From: Epiperipatus broadwayi
Taxonomy: Eukaryota; Onychophora; Udeonychophora; Euonychophora; Peripatidae
Length of the DNA stretch: 64,000 nt
Direction: 5' to 3'
Assembly (NCBI GenBank): GCA_028023455.1
Contig: JAQFVV010012498.1
Location: 1,362,001 to 1,426,000, forward strand
Each line of letters begins with the position of its first letter. Position 1 is the first letter of the stretch. A program made the position numbers and the translations under genes. The notes under the pieces were generated by a model. It was not told the DNA's origin, did not search any database, and saw only the letters and a list, made by a program, of their open reading frames with translations. Shown here in pieces: positions 26,401 through 37,516 of the stretch.

Positions 26401-28140
26401 AGTGAAAGGAATTGACTGTGAATCAATAAAGATCATTCTTTTCTAATAATGAAAAGTGAGTACAAAATTTGATATATTATACTGTAGTATAGAGATGTAT
26501 CTGTGTATAATATTGCTGTGAAATCTTCTAGATTCTAGAGGGCAAAAACTATTAAACTTTAGAGAGATGTAGTTTATAAAATAAAATTAATATATACTTA
26601 AACCTTCATGAAATATAATTACATATATATAATATTCTTATTCGATATCTGTATTTTTTTGAAGTTATATACGTAATCTTGTAATTAAATATTAATAAAT
26701 ACATTGCATAACTATACATAAAGTACAACTTTAAAAACTTTTATCCACCTAGGAGTGTTTTCGACTTTGTCAACTACCACTTTCAAAGTCTAACCTTCTC
26801 ACAATTCATTGATTTTTATGTTTGATGCCTGTCTGTTTATTAAGTCATGCTTATATTTATATATTAACATAGCTTCCTTTATTTTCCTTTTATTATTGTT
26901 TCTTCCAATTTGTAATATTTTTACATTATTATAATCCAAATTAAAACGATATATATACAATCTATTGTACCTGTCAGAACATGTTTATCCATCGAACATG
27001 AGCGAACTCAATGAAACGCACTTCAAATGCAGTCAAGCTTGAGATTTAGGTTAGGGACTAACCTGAATTCGAACCCACTCCATAAGCCCCAAATCAAATA
27101 CTTAATGGATAACATAACAATGATGGCATACGAGAATTAATTTTAAATCCGACCCACTAGCAGAGCAGAGAAGACAATAAGACATCTATTAACTATAACT
27201 TAACATAGGCATGGATAGGGGAATTAACAGAAAGGCTTTAAGACCTGGGCAATAAATATACATTTTTTGAATACTGGACATAAAATGAATTGTTTAAAAA
27301 ATATTCAGATAATAAAGTATGTTAAAAATTACAAGGAAAAAAGATGTTATAAAACTTTATATATTAAAAAAAATTTAAAGAAATGTGTAAACATGGTTAA
27401 AGGTTCAACACAACTAGGGGAAATGGACATTGTTAGACTATTGGAAACTTTAGGGTTATAATTTAAAATCTTTTTTTAGATTGTTTTGCAAGTACATATA
27501 TTATACAAAAAAGCATTGCAATAACTTTAATCATTTTTATGTACATGTATGTATTTTAATAATTATATTTATTGTAATGCAATGTCAATAATGTCCATTG
27601 GGTGAAGCTGCAATAGAGTAGGTCATGTGATTTTGTTAGTTATGAAAACCAGGTTGATGTATTAAATAGTTTTTTTTTTATAGTTTTTAATTTTGTTTTA
27701 AATTGAATATTTAATTTTTATATATAATAGGCAACATTGTGAACAAATTTTACCATTGAAATTTAAGCATTTAAAATATAGTATAAAAATATACATAATA
27801 TGAAGCAAACAGAAGATTGAACTCTTACTGTATTAATATGCAGTAATTTTAATAAAATTGTTTTTAATAATATTAAATGACAATAACATATTTATTGCAT
27901 TATATTGATAAAGTTATTCAGGAAAAGATCCCATATAAGACATTGCAAATATCCTTGAATTCCTGTCATAACAAAGCCAGAAAAATTTTATATTAATTTG
28001 TTCATTTTATTTAACATCTTGCATAAAAATGAACTATATATACCAATACACTTGAATAATTATTATGCCATGGTAAGATATAATGGCACAACTTTGTAAC
28101 ATTGAATGAATTTGATTCAAAAGTTACTTTCACTTCTGCT
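23475..28140. other. AT-rich sequence, no gene seen
   Basis: The short frames (24304-24498, 25603-25943, 27267-27461) have no recognisable motif. A slightly GC-richer stretch at about 26980-27250 holds a minus-strand GGTTCGAATTC that resembles a Pol III B box, but I could not find a fitting A box. Nothing else is supported. Confidence 0.5.
26625..26745. repeat. dispersed repeat, paired with 61195-61312
   Basis: The words GATATCTGTATTTTTTTGAA, TATACGTAATCTTGTAATTA and ATAAATACA occur in the same order as at 61195-61312, with scattered changes. The family is not recognised. Confidence 0.65.
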
Positions 28141-28149
28141 TAAATGAAA

Positions 28150-28980
28150 CAAAGATGTGACAATATAATACAGTGTTGTCAGAGTAAAACATTCTGGGAC
28201 TAGCAGTTATGCTACATTCATGACCAGTTAAAATCATTAAATACTTTATAAAAAAAGTTAATATATAGACACTTGATTTTATCATTTTTTTTTATTTAAA
28301 AAAAGGTTGAGGATATGTATTAAATATTACTAATAAGAAAATATTATATAAAAAAGATATAAATATTAAATGGAATCAATGCTTCTCTTGCAAACATGAA
28401 CCCCACATTACTATCTGAGATAGATTTATAGAAGTTGCTTGAATATGTCTTGGAATTTGTTTTATAAATTAAATTTTAAAATCATAACTGAAATCTTATC
28501 ATAGTTGAACATATTTTTTTATTATTAATATTTCCACTTCATGCTGATCTTTTAATATTTATATAAATTTAAAGAAAAGATATAAGTTGTATATTCTAAT
28601 TTTGGGCTAAATTTAAATTATGAAAGATAGGTTATATTTTAATTTTCTGTTTTGTCCTAAATAGAATTTGTTTTGCTAAATTCAAATATTATTTATTAAA
28701 TATCAAATGTATAATAAAAACAAAAAACTGGATTTAGCTATGTAAAGTTTAATGTACCAAAAGCAAATCTATATATAAAAATTAGATTTAAACATAACAA
28801 GAATAGCTTTTAATAAATTTACATAAAATCATTTTAATAATATCTATTTTGTTATAATATATGAAGTGTTTCAAGTATTATCATTTCATCGGCAGTATAA
28901 TTTAGGTGAACTTACTTTTTTTATTTTGCACAAATGTTTGCACACGAATTATAAATAAAAAGGAGTATTATTGTAATATA
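28150..28980. repeat. old duplicated block, paired with 43350-46840
   Basis: The order of many words (AAAACATTCTG, AAAAAAAGTTAATATA, AATCTTATCATA, CTATATATAAAAATTAG, ATGAAGTGTTTCAA, GCACAAATGTTTG) is kept at 43350-46840, with 20-30 percent divergence by eye. There the block is stretched by the Penelope palindrome and other sequence. The block resumes after the MITE at 30154. It may be an old transposon body; no coding remains were recognised. Confidence 0.65.
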
Positions 28981-28982
28981 TA

Positions 28983-30151
28983 CATCTGGGTCTCTTTTTA
29001 TGCAGACTTATTTAACACGATTTTGAAGTTACACGATTCATGTTTCACCGGAAGTCGAACTCCGATAATGCACTATTACTTTAAATATTAAATGTTGCAC
29101 ATTTACGTTATATTTAAAGTAATAGCACATTATTGGAATTCGACTTTCATCTTAGTAATTTCAATATTTTCAGTGCTTTATAATAGTAAGATTTTATGCA
29201 ATAATGAAATTAAAATCATGATTTCCACATTTTATGTATACACACATTAAATTTTACAAGATTATAATGTAAATTTGTTCAAACATTGTGCGTGTTAATT
29301 TTGCATTTTAAATCACATTCTGTTTTTGCTTTTTAAAAAAGAACGTAATCAATTATTAATCATTTAGTGTCCACAAGTTTATTTTTAAAAAGTGAATGAG
29401 CACAATTAAATTTGACAAATAAAAATTAAAATCTGATTTTTAATTGTAATTAACAATTTAAAAATTACTTACAGCGACTTGAAATTAATGTGATGTAAAA
29501 TGAAATTTGATTTTTAAACGGAATTGAAAATTAAAAAATTAAAGACAAAAATAAGAATTTAATTTTTAGTTGTTAGTTTTAATTAAATTTTTCCCAGAAG
29601 TGGTGAATAAATGTCTTTTTATTATCATAAGTCTAAGTTCACAAACAATTAATAAAATCATCATCTCAAAGATTAATTATTAATTACGTTGTCAACAGAA
29701 AACCATTAACACAATATGAGAGTGAACTTGGTGCTAGTTGTATTTCTTCTTGTGAAGAATCTATTTTTTACCAGTTTGCAAACGAAACTGTTTATCAGCA
29801 AATAGCAATAATAATTAAAACGTGTATAAAAAATGTAAATTACTGTACTGTAAATTATGCATAAAAATATATTATTTTGAATAAAATTAAATATTATAGT
29901 TAAAAAAGTTTGTCTTGTATCAATTTTTTTCAAATTTGAAATTTTTTATTAGTTATATTTTATTTCCTTATTTTTTTTTTTGTGTGAATTTTAAAGTAAA
30001 TTTTACGTTGATGCTTTGCTTTTATGCGAGTTTTGAAAAATCACAGTCAGTATCCTCCCTTTTTCAAGGTAAGTTATGTCTATTTTTACGTGATTTCATT
30101 TGCGCATGTTTTCTGAGGAACCTATCTATCGCGTGAAATGAGACCCAGGTG
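28983..30151. mobile_element. Tigger/pogo-like MITE, copy 2 (1169 bp)
   Basis: Ends CATCTGGGTCTC and, from the right, CACCTGGGTCTCATTTCACG, with TA at 28981-28982 and 30152-30153. The right subterminal part (CGCGTGAAATGAGACCCAGG) pairs only with the outer bases at the left. An internal inverted repeat joins CGGAAGTCGAACTCCGATAA-type sequence at 29050 with its mirror at 29120-29150. Nearly the same element occurs at 34005-35055. The matching empty site is at about 46836-46842. No transposase frame is present. Confidence 0.85.
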
Positions 30152-30153
30152 TA

Positions 30154-30235
30154 TTTTACAAAAATAATTTTGCTTTTATTTTTTTAAAACAACTGTTGCA
30201 TTTCAATTATCAAAATTATATATATATAACTACAA
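30154..30235. repeat. continuation of the duplicated block after the MITE
   Basis: This matches 46840-46925 (AAATAATTTT, then TTTTTTAAA, then CTGTTRCATTT, ending in a TA run). Together with 28150-28980 it brackets the MITE and gives its paralogous empty site. Confidence 0.6.
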
Positions 30236-30329
30236 CCATTAAATGTCTGTATTTTTAAATCATATAATAATAATTCAAACAAATATATTTAACACAGTAT
30301 TCAAAATTAAATAATATATTTTTTACCAG

Positions 30330-30372
30330 AAGTACTTTCAATTGTTTCACTGACAATCTTTATCAACTGTTA
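30330..30372 (-). ncRNA. possible decayed hammerhead at the 3' end of the Penelope-like element
   Basis: Just downstream of the endonuclease stop, the minus strand has TTGATAA in place of CTGATGA (two transitions), a small hairpin ATT-GTC-AGT, then GAAAC. Hammerheads are known in the terminal repeats of Penelope-like elements, so the place is right. The sequence alone would not convince. Confidence 0.3.
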
Positions 30373-30422
30373 ATACAAACGTACAAAAAATAAAAACTTG
30401 CATTACCCATCATTCAATGTAT

Positions 30423-30721
30423 TCAAATTTCCCACAATTCTGTTGTCTTTATATTAGCCGATTGTCTATTCAGCATTGCCTCTTTAATTTTACGTTTTTC
30501 ACTATACCTTTCAATTTGAATAATTTTTATATCTCTATTATTAAATTTAAAACCATAATTACATGTTTTATTATGATCAAATATAATTGATGGAGTATTC
30601 ATATTTACCAAAGATATATTTTCTTTCTGTACCCGTTTATATAATGTCTTATGATTATTATATCATTTTTGTAATGTACATTTGGATTCCCTTATATATT
30701 TTATTCCACAACAACATTCCA

Positions 30722-30764
<43 letters not shown>

Positions 30765-31078
30765 ACAGAACTTAATTCAAATTTAGAAATCTTGGCTTTA
30801 GAGTTATTTATCATATCATTTATATTATTTGAAGAGAAAAAAGAAATTCTACACAAAACACTATAAAGTTTATTAATTAATTTAGCTTGTTGATTAGATA
30901 TAAAAGGAATAGAAATCTATTTATCACTTTTTAATTTACTTAATATTTTCTTATTATTACTTTTATTTTGATTATATTTTGTAATTGTATTATAAATAAT
31001 ATTCCTTCCATAACCAACATTCAACATATCAGTAATATATACATTAATATTTTAAATTTTATCACTAATAAATTTGTT
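30423..31078 (-). pseudogene. Penelope-like element: post-RT linker and GIY-YIG endonuclease remnant
   Basis: Read on the minus strand from 31078, the sequence gives a stretch like the end of the reverse transcriptase and linker of Penelope-like elements (ISIPFISNQ, then SFFSSNNIND and SKAKISKFELSSV). It is then broken by a (CA)n(TA)n expansion, then a degraded GIY-YIG-type segment (CGIKYIRES, where KYIG is expected), and ends with FDHNKTCNYGFKF through ERYSEKRKIKEAMLNRQSAN, typical of the endonuclease C-terminus. The last open part is 30423-30611. Stops and the microsatellite show it is dead. The upstream RT is missing because LINE sequence begins at 31079. Confidence 0.75.
30721..30764. repeat. 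(CA)n(TA)n microsatellite inside the Penelope remnant
   Basis: About 15 CA units followed by about 7 TA units interrupt the coding remains between the linker and the GIY-YIG part. Confidence 0.95.
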
Positions 31079-31285
31079 TAGGGAAATTTAGATATGAAGA
31101 CCATAGAGTTGACAAAGATTATGTTGTGGAAAAGGAATGGATCAGGATATGAAGAAACCTAGATTGGCGAATGGAAAGGGAAGCTAAAGTGGCTAACAGG
31201 TTTCTCTGGACATAGTTGCTGAGAGATTCCTGATTTTATATAAGGAGAAGTCACAATGCATTATATCATATTATATTTACTTTGC
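31079..31285 (+). mobile_element. 5'-truncated LINE copy, 3' end only
   Basis: It matches the 3' end of the LINE at 40085-41908: GAGTTGACAAA, ATGTTGTGGAAA, GGCTAACAGGTTTCTCTGGA, GAGAGATTCCTGA, TATAAGGAGAAGTCACA, then a CATYAYAT-type tail. It starts abruptly within the 3' end, as truncated LINE insertions do. Confidence 0.8.
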
Positions 31286-31834
31286 GATAAAATAATATAT
31301 TAATGCTATTTGTTTCATGCGGATATGATTAATCATCTGAGAGCATCGACATAAAGACTGATTATTGTGTATGAAAGTGTAAATTGTGGTCAAGAGAGTG
31401 AGTTAATTGAAATTGAAAGATTAAAAATTTTTTTTTTAATTGCTTGAAAGTTTTTCGTTCACCATTTTATATATAGAAGTTTAAAAAAAAGTTATTTTGT
31501 TGAATGTGTGTTAGTGTAAAGATATTTATAACAAAGTTGTATGTAAGATTAATTGGTTTTTAGTAAGTTTACTACTAAAGATTTTTTTTTAATTTTAAGA
31601 ACAGTGATTTTTTTTGAGAAAAAAGATAACATTTTGAAGACCTAAATTCGGAAAACACATGGTTATAGACTGATCGGTTTTGAAAGAAAAGCTTTTATCC
31701 TTCTATGCAAGGGAGTTTGAAGAGTAGGAAAAGCAGTATAAGGTCAAATAAAGAATAGGTGATTTGGAAAATAAGGAATATGGATTGCATTTGTATTCAA
31801 CAATGCATATATAATTGGAAGAAAGAAACTAGGC

Positions 31835-32281
31835 ATGCTCTTGATAAAGTGTACCATGTGTGATGAGAGTTATCACTTTAAAGGTCTGAATAAAACTAGG
31901 AAGAATGTAACAGGTTTATGGTTATGTAGACAGTGTGTAAATGTGATAAAAGAGATGAGGAAGTGGTTTCTAAGTACAGATAGTCTAAAGAGAAAGTCAA
32001 GGGAAAGGGAGAAAAATGTAGTTGAGGAAGATAGGACAGAGTATAGTTTTAGTGGAGTGTCAGGAGATATGGGTGGAAAAATTAGTAGTGCAATGTAGAT
32101 GATTAGCCAGAAAATAAGTAATATAGAGGAAGAGGTGAAGGATGTAAAAGCAAAATTAAAATCATTAGAAACAAAGCGTGAACAGATAAAGAAATTATTG
32201 AGTAGAAATGATAAGGAAGAAGTAGATAAAGAGGTCCAGAAGGTGGTAGAAAATGTTATGGATGGAGCAGAGAAAGACTGA
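31835..32281 (+). pseudogene. LINE ORF1 protein with PHD-like zinc finger and coiled coil
   Basis: The frame opens with ATG at 31835. Residues 6-37 hold Cys-x2-Cys (CTMC), a His (SYHF), then WLCRQC, the ligand pattern of a PHD-type finger. A charged, lysine/glutamate-rich stretch follows, then after an in-frame TAG at 32096-32098 the same frame continues to 32281 with heptad-like sequence (ISNIEEEVKDVKAKLKSLE), a likely coiled coil. ORF1 proteins of several animal LINEs have such fingers and bind the element RNA. The single stop in an otherwise open frame, with no shift, suggests moderate age. The start codon choice is reasonable because the finger begins at once after it. Confidence 0.75.
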
Positions 32282-32879
32282 GACAGTATTGATAGAAGAT
32301 TCACTAATCAGAAAATGTGGGAATATAATTGCAAGGGAAAATAGAAACAGGTATGTAAGAGTATATTTGCAAAAAGCAAGGTAGTAGAAATGTGTATAGA
32401 GCTAAATACATAGAGTTGATTAGGGATTTGAAAAAATAAAATTAAGAGTAAGGGTAGTTGGATTATTACTAAGATTTGACAAAAGGTTAGATAGGGCATG
32501 TTCTATAAATGAGAGATTGAAAAAATTGTGCAAAAGAAATGAAGTTTATTTGTGGATGGTGGGATTGGTTTATTGGAAAGAAGGAGTTTATGGATTGCAC
32601 TAAGGAAAACAAAGAAGTGAAGTTTTAGGGAGCTGGATTTATAAAAAATATAATTCAGGAAACTTATAAAGGGGCTGGGGTTTTAAATAGTAGTATTATC
32701 AAAAAGAAAAAGAATGGATGGGATGTAAGAAATAAGCAAAGGATAGTTGATTTAGATATACGTATAGATGTGAAGAGGGAATGGGTCTGTAAAATTAATG
32801 GTAAGAAAGTTCTTTATAAATGTAATGGAGAAGAAAGAATGGAAAGAATTTATAAAAGAGTAGTTAGGAATTTTTTTTT

Positions 32880-34000
32880 GTTAAAATTGGGCATTTGAAT
32901 GTGCAAGGCGGTAGGAGACTAGAAAAGTGGCTGCAATTAAACAAAGCAATTGAAAGTGAAGAGCTTGAGGTATTAGCAATAATGGGAACACATCTAAGAA
33001 AAGAAGAAAAACCTATCCTGGTAGGGTATAAATAAAAAAGAAAAAGAAAAAAGGGGTAGAGGTATAGGTATTATATCAAAAAATTATTTAAAGATTGTTA
33101 AATAGCAAGAACATTTGTGGTTTGAAATAAGGTTGGGAAGAAAAGAATGGATAGTGGTTATAGTCTATATAGCCAGTGGAGATAGTCAAACTATAATGGA
33201 GTGGAACAGTAGCACATATGAATACCTAGTTAAGGATATACAGAGTTTTAAAGAAAAGGGGAAGAGAATAATGGTTATTAGGGGATATGAATCAACATAT
33301 TGAAGAAATTCATGATGTAGATTATAGGAATGGACTGATTTTGAAGAAATTTTGTCAGAGAGGGAATTTGAGCATAGGAAATTTATCAAATATTTATAAG
33401 AGACTATACACATAGTTTAGAAATAATATATTCAACACATTAAATTATGTATTGGTAGAGAAAGAGGGAATGAATAAAGTATGGAAAATTAAGGTGTTTG
33501 ATAATGAACCAAAGAGTATGTAATAGTGATCATAACTTATTTGTAATAAAAATGGTTAATAATTTGATGGGGAGTAGAAATAAAAGTAGAAACAATAGTG
33601 AAAGATGTGGATTGAGAGTGAAAGATAAGAATAAGTTGGAAGAGTATAAAATACAAGTTAAAGAAACCATGGAAGAATTGTTGGGGATGAGTATAAGAAC
33701 TGGTGTCATGAAATAGAAAAAGCAGCAAATAGGGTTTTAGGTGATAATATTCATAAGAATAAAAGTAATAAAAAATGAGAGTTATTAAAAGTGAAAAAGA
33801 GAGGAAAAAAGCATGCAAAAAATATAAGTGTGCTATTAAAAATAAAGAATGTGAAAAAGATATTAATACTAAATGCGAAAAGTACTTAGAAAGGAAGAAG
33901 TTGGTTAAAATAGATAATTATATAGAGAGAATGAAATTGAGTAGTAAATTGTTGGAGAATATTAATAAAAGTGGAAGAGATGGGAGTAAAAAATTTTGGA
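32880..34000 (+). pseudogene. LINE ORF2, apurinic-type endonuclease domain
   Basis: From about 32885 the frame reads IGHLNVQGGRRLEKW, the usual start of the LINE endonuclease (Asn of the active site). MGTHLR at about 32985 replaces the usual ETHL, so the catalytic Glu is lost. GDMNQH at about 33282 holds the conserved Asp and Asn. SDHN at 33524-33535 is the catalytic C-terminal motif. The reading is broken by stops and shifts (33045, 33100, 33300, 33500, 33715). From 33775 a lysine-rich linker frame is open up to the MITE. The domain nicks target DNA to prime reverse transcription in living relatives. Confidence 0.75.
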
Positions 34001-34004
34001 TATA

Positions 34005-35055
34005 CACCTGGGTCTTTTTTTACGCGAACTTATTTAACATGATTTTGAAGTTACACGATTTATGTTTCACCGGAAGTCGAACTCCGATAATGTGCTATTA
34101 CTTTAAATAATAAATTTCGTGCACTTATGTTATATTGAAAGTAATAGCACATTATTGGAATTTGACTTTCATCTTAGTAATTTCAATATTTTCAGTGCTT
34201 TATAATAGTAAGATTTTATGCAATAATGAAATTAAAATCATGATTTCCACATTTTATGTATACACACATTAAATTTTACAAGATTATAATGTAATTTTAT
34301 TCAAACATTGTGCGTGTTAATTTTGCATTTTAAATCACATTCTATTTTTGCTTTTTAAAAAAGAATGTAATCAATTATTAATCATTTAGTGTCTGCAGGT
34401 TTATTTTTAAAAGATGAGTAATAGCAGTGAAACGAAATTTGATTTTTAAACGGAATTGAAAATTAAAGACAAAAATAAGAATTTAATTTTTAGTTGTTAG
34501 TTTTAATTAAATTTTTCCCAGCAGTGGTGAATAAATGTCTTTTTATTATCATAAGTCTAAGTTCATAAACAATTAATAAAATCATCATCTCAAAGATTAA
34601 TTACTAATTACGTTGTCAACAGAAAACCATTAACACAACATGAGAGTGAACTTAGTTGTGCTTCCTCTTGTGAGAATCTGATTTTTTACCAGTGTATTTC
34701 AGCAATTAGCGATAATAATTAAAACGTGTATACAAAAATGTAAATTACTGTACTGTAAATTATGCATAAAAATATATTATTTTGAATAAAATTAAATATT
34801 ATAGTTAAAAAAAGTTTGTCTTGTATCAATTTTTTTCAAATTTGAAATTTTTTATTAGTCATATTTTATTTCCTTATTTTTTTTTTGTGCAAATTTTAAA
34901 GTAATTTTACATTGGTGCTTTGCTTTTATGCAAATTTTGAAAAATCACACATTGCATCCGTCCTTTTTCAATGTAAGTTACATCTATTTTTGCGTGATTT
35001 CATTTGCGTGTGTTTTCTGAGGAACCTATCTATCGCGTAAAATGAGACCCAGGTG
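34005..35055. mobile_element. Tigger/pogo-like MITE, copy 3 (1051 bp), inside the LINE
   Basis: Ends CACCTGGGTC and, from the right, CACCTGGGTCTCATTTTACG. TA at 34003-34004 and 35056-35057. Its interior is very close to copy 2 but lacks about 95 bp that copy 2 has near 29390-29490. Removing the element with one TA joins the LINE frame (AAA TTT TGG before, ATT AAA AGA after) without shift or stop, so the LINE inserted first and the MITE later. Confidence 0.9.
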
Positions 35056-36771
35056 TACATTAAAAGAAAAAATGTAGGGAGAGAGATGGTATTACAAGAT
35101 GATGAGGGAATAGAGTGTAGCTCTAGAGAAGAATTAGAGAGAATCTTAAATAGGTATGTAATGGATATAGAAAAGATGTTAGATGTGAAGGACAGAGTAA
35201 TAAAAAACATGAAAGCATATAGTAATGGGAATTTTAGGATTACAGGAAATGAACTGAATGAGGCAGGGAAGAAATTGAAAAGTGGAAAGGCAAGAGGTTT
35301 AGATGAATAGGGAGCAGAGATGATAATGAATTTAGGACATAGGGCTATAGTGAAGCTATTATCATGTTTTAATAAAATGGCACAGAAGAGAGTTTTTCTG
35401 GGTAGTTGGAGTAATACAAGATTAAGATTATTATTTAAAGGAAAAGATAAGGATCATAGAAAGTTAAACAATTACAGACCGATAGCACTAATATCAGTTT
35501 TATATAAACTTTTCTCATGTATGATGGATGGAAGAGTTGCAAAATGGATGGAGAAAATAATGTAGTGGAGGAAATGCAATGAGGTTTTAGATCAGATAGG
35601 CATATAGGAGATAGTTTATTTGTAGTTACACAACTTATGGATATGTGTAGGAATTCAGGTAGACATTTATATATGAGTTTTATAGATATAGAGAAGGCAT
35701 ATGATAGAGTAAATAGATTAAGGGTACATTTAGCAAATTTGGGAATCGATGAAGCTTTATTGGATATTAGTAAAAAATTATATATATATATATATCAATT
35801 AGGAGATATAGAATCAGTTAAAGTTAAAAATGGGGTGGGACTAAAGCAAGAATGTCCTATGTCACTTAGTTCATTTTTATTGTATTTGAGTAAAATAAAA
35901 AGATCAATAGAAAGACTAGGAAGAGGGATAGAGATACCATTAATAGGTGGCAAGGGAGTATATACTTTGTCAGGTCTTTTTTTGTGGATGATGTCTTTTT
36001 GTGTGCAGAAAAAGAGAAGATATGGAAGTTATGCTGAGGACATGTGCAAGTGTGGGTAAAGAGACAGTGATTAAATTTAATGAAGAAACATCAAATATAA
36101 TGATGATGACTAGTGGGGAAAAAGAAGATGAAGAATTTTTATTGAGGGATATAAAGTTAAGTGCAGTGAATGGATATAGTTATTTGGGAATCATCTTAAG
36201 TAATCAGAAAAATTTCTTGGATGAATGGAAGAAAAAATTGATAAATGAAGCAAAGAAAGGGATTGATAAAGAAACTATCAGTATTTTCATATAATAAATA
36301 TGATGTAGCTAGAATTGTATTGAACAGAGTTGCAGTAGTAGGGTTAACATATGGCAATGATGTGTTATGTGTTAGTAAAGGGGTATTAGATTACTTATAA
36401 AAAGTAAAAAGGAAGTAGAAAAACATGCATTAGATGCAAATGTGTGGACAGCAAAAAAGGCAATTTAAGAAGAAATGGGATGGTCAAGTTTTTATATGAG
36501 AGATGCAAAAAGCAAAAAGAAAATGTTTGGTAGATTGCAGTTTACGGATAATAAAAGAATAGTATTTAATTGGGTTACAAGTAAAGAGCCAGCAACAAGA
36601 TTGGTGAGAAAAGTAATGTGGTATGCAGAAGATTTGGATAAAGAGTTTATATCAGTATACTTGTACAAAAGATGGGATGATTGTGTTAGAAGGATTGTTG
36701 AGTGTTATAGTGGTAAGGAATGGGATAGAAAAATAGATGCATTAATAAAGAATAGAGAGTTGGAGAACTAG
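35056..36771 (+). pseudogene. LINE ORF2, reverse transcriptase domain and thumb
   Basis: Recognisable RT motifs in order: KLNNYRPIALISVLYKLF (about 35463-35515), GFRSDRH (35582), LYMSFIDIEKAYDRVN (35665-35713; first catalytic Asp), a degraded polymerase motif VKVKNGVGLKQECPMS (35820-35865), FVDDVFL (about 35979-36000, the FADD box with Val; the frame shifts around it) and KFNEETSNIMM (36075). The later part 36475-36771 (WYAEDLDKEF, YSGKEWDRKI) has its match in copy B at 41237-41400. There is a TGA in place of the Gly codon before GFRSD, a (TA)n expansion at 35776-35793 and several frameshifts. Confidence 0.85.
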
Positions 36772-36844
36772 TATGGAGAGTAATATATATATATATATAA
36801 CAAAATAAATGTCTGCTAATATTAATAATACAATAACGAAACAA

Positions 36845-37086
36845 ATATATTCCAAACAACGGTAAACAATTTATAATATAATATAAATAAAAACTCATAA
36901 AGAAATATTTTTGATTATATTCATAATTATCATCAACTCAACTTTCAAAATGGAATCATCTATTACCATTTTGATTCCATTTTGAAAGTTGAGTTGATAA
37001 TGATTATGAATATAATCGAAAATATTTCTTTATGAGTTTTTATTTATATTATATTATAAATTGTTTACCATTGTTTGGAATATATT
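36845..37086. mobile_element. hairpin MITE, arms about 115 bp
   Basis: ATATATTCCAAACAACGGTA at the left is mirrored at the right with very few mismatches. The arms meet around CATCTATTACC at about 36960. No coding content. The high arm identity points to a fairly recent origin. Confidence 0.85.
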
Positions 37087-37504
37087 GTAACAGGCACATA
37101 CGTACGTTACATTGTTTTTCATTAGTAAACATGAAAAGAATAAAAGTTCGCAAATAAAACTTCCTTTTTAAGAATTGAAAATTAAAATTCTATACTAAAC
37201 TCATATATATAAAATCACACAGATGAAAAAAATTATTAAAATAAAACTTTATTAAAAATAGAAAAGATATTTTAAAAACAAAAACTTAAAAAGATTTGGA
37301 GATAAAAATATATCTTTAAGTTTGAAAACAAATTAATTGGTGTTATTGAAAAATGGAAATGATTGTTTTAATTAGTTAAATGTAAACTAGCCTTGGGCAT
37401 TTAAATGTATAAGCAATGGTCAGATAGGAGAGAAAAACAATGGAATCGGACCTCAGCGAAAGGACCATCACATCGATGACGTAATGTCATTTGAATCCTG
37501 AAAA

Positions 37505-37516
37505 TTAATATAAAAG
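37505..37516 (+). promoter_or_regulatory. TATA box-like site in the LTR-like insertion
   Basis: AATATAAAAGG, followed after about 50 bases by a purine-rich GAGGACAG stretch. Position inside a proposed LTR is the only support. Confidence 0.3.

Noticed and set aside
27060-27175. Possible tRNA-derived SINE with a B box-like word on the minus strand
   Set aside because: The only A box-like word is about 85 bases away, too far for a tRNA head, and no tail or second copy was found.
28906-29091. Frames here and at 33775-34110 share a peptide with LKLHD and CFTGSRTPIM
   Set aside because: The shared part is the left end of two copies of the same MITE read in the same phase; it is not a conserved protein.
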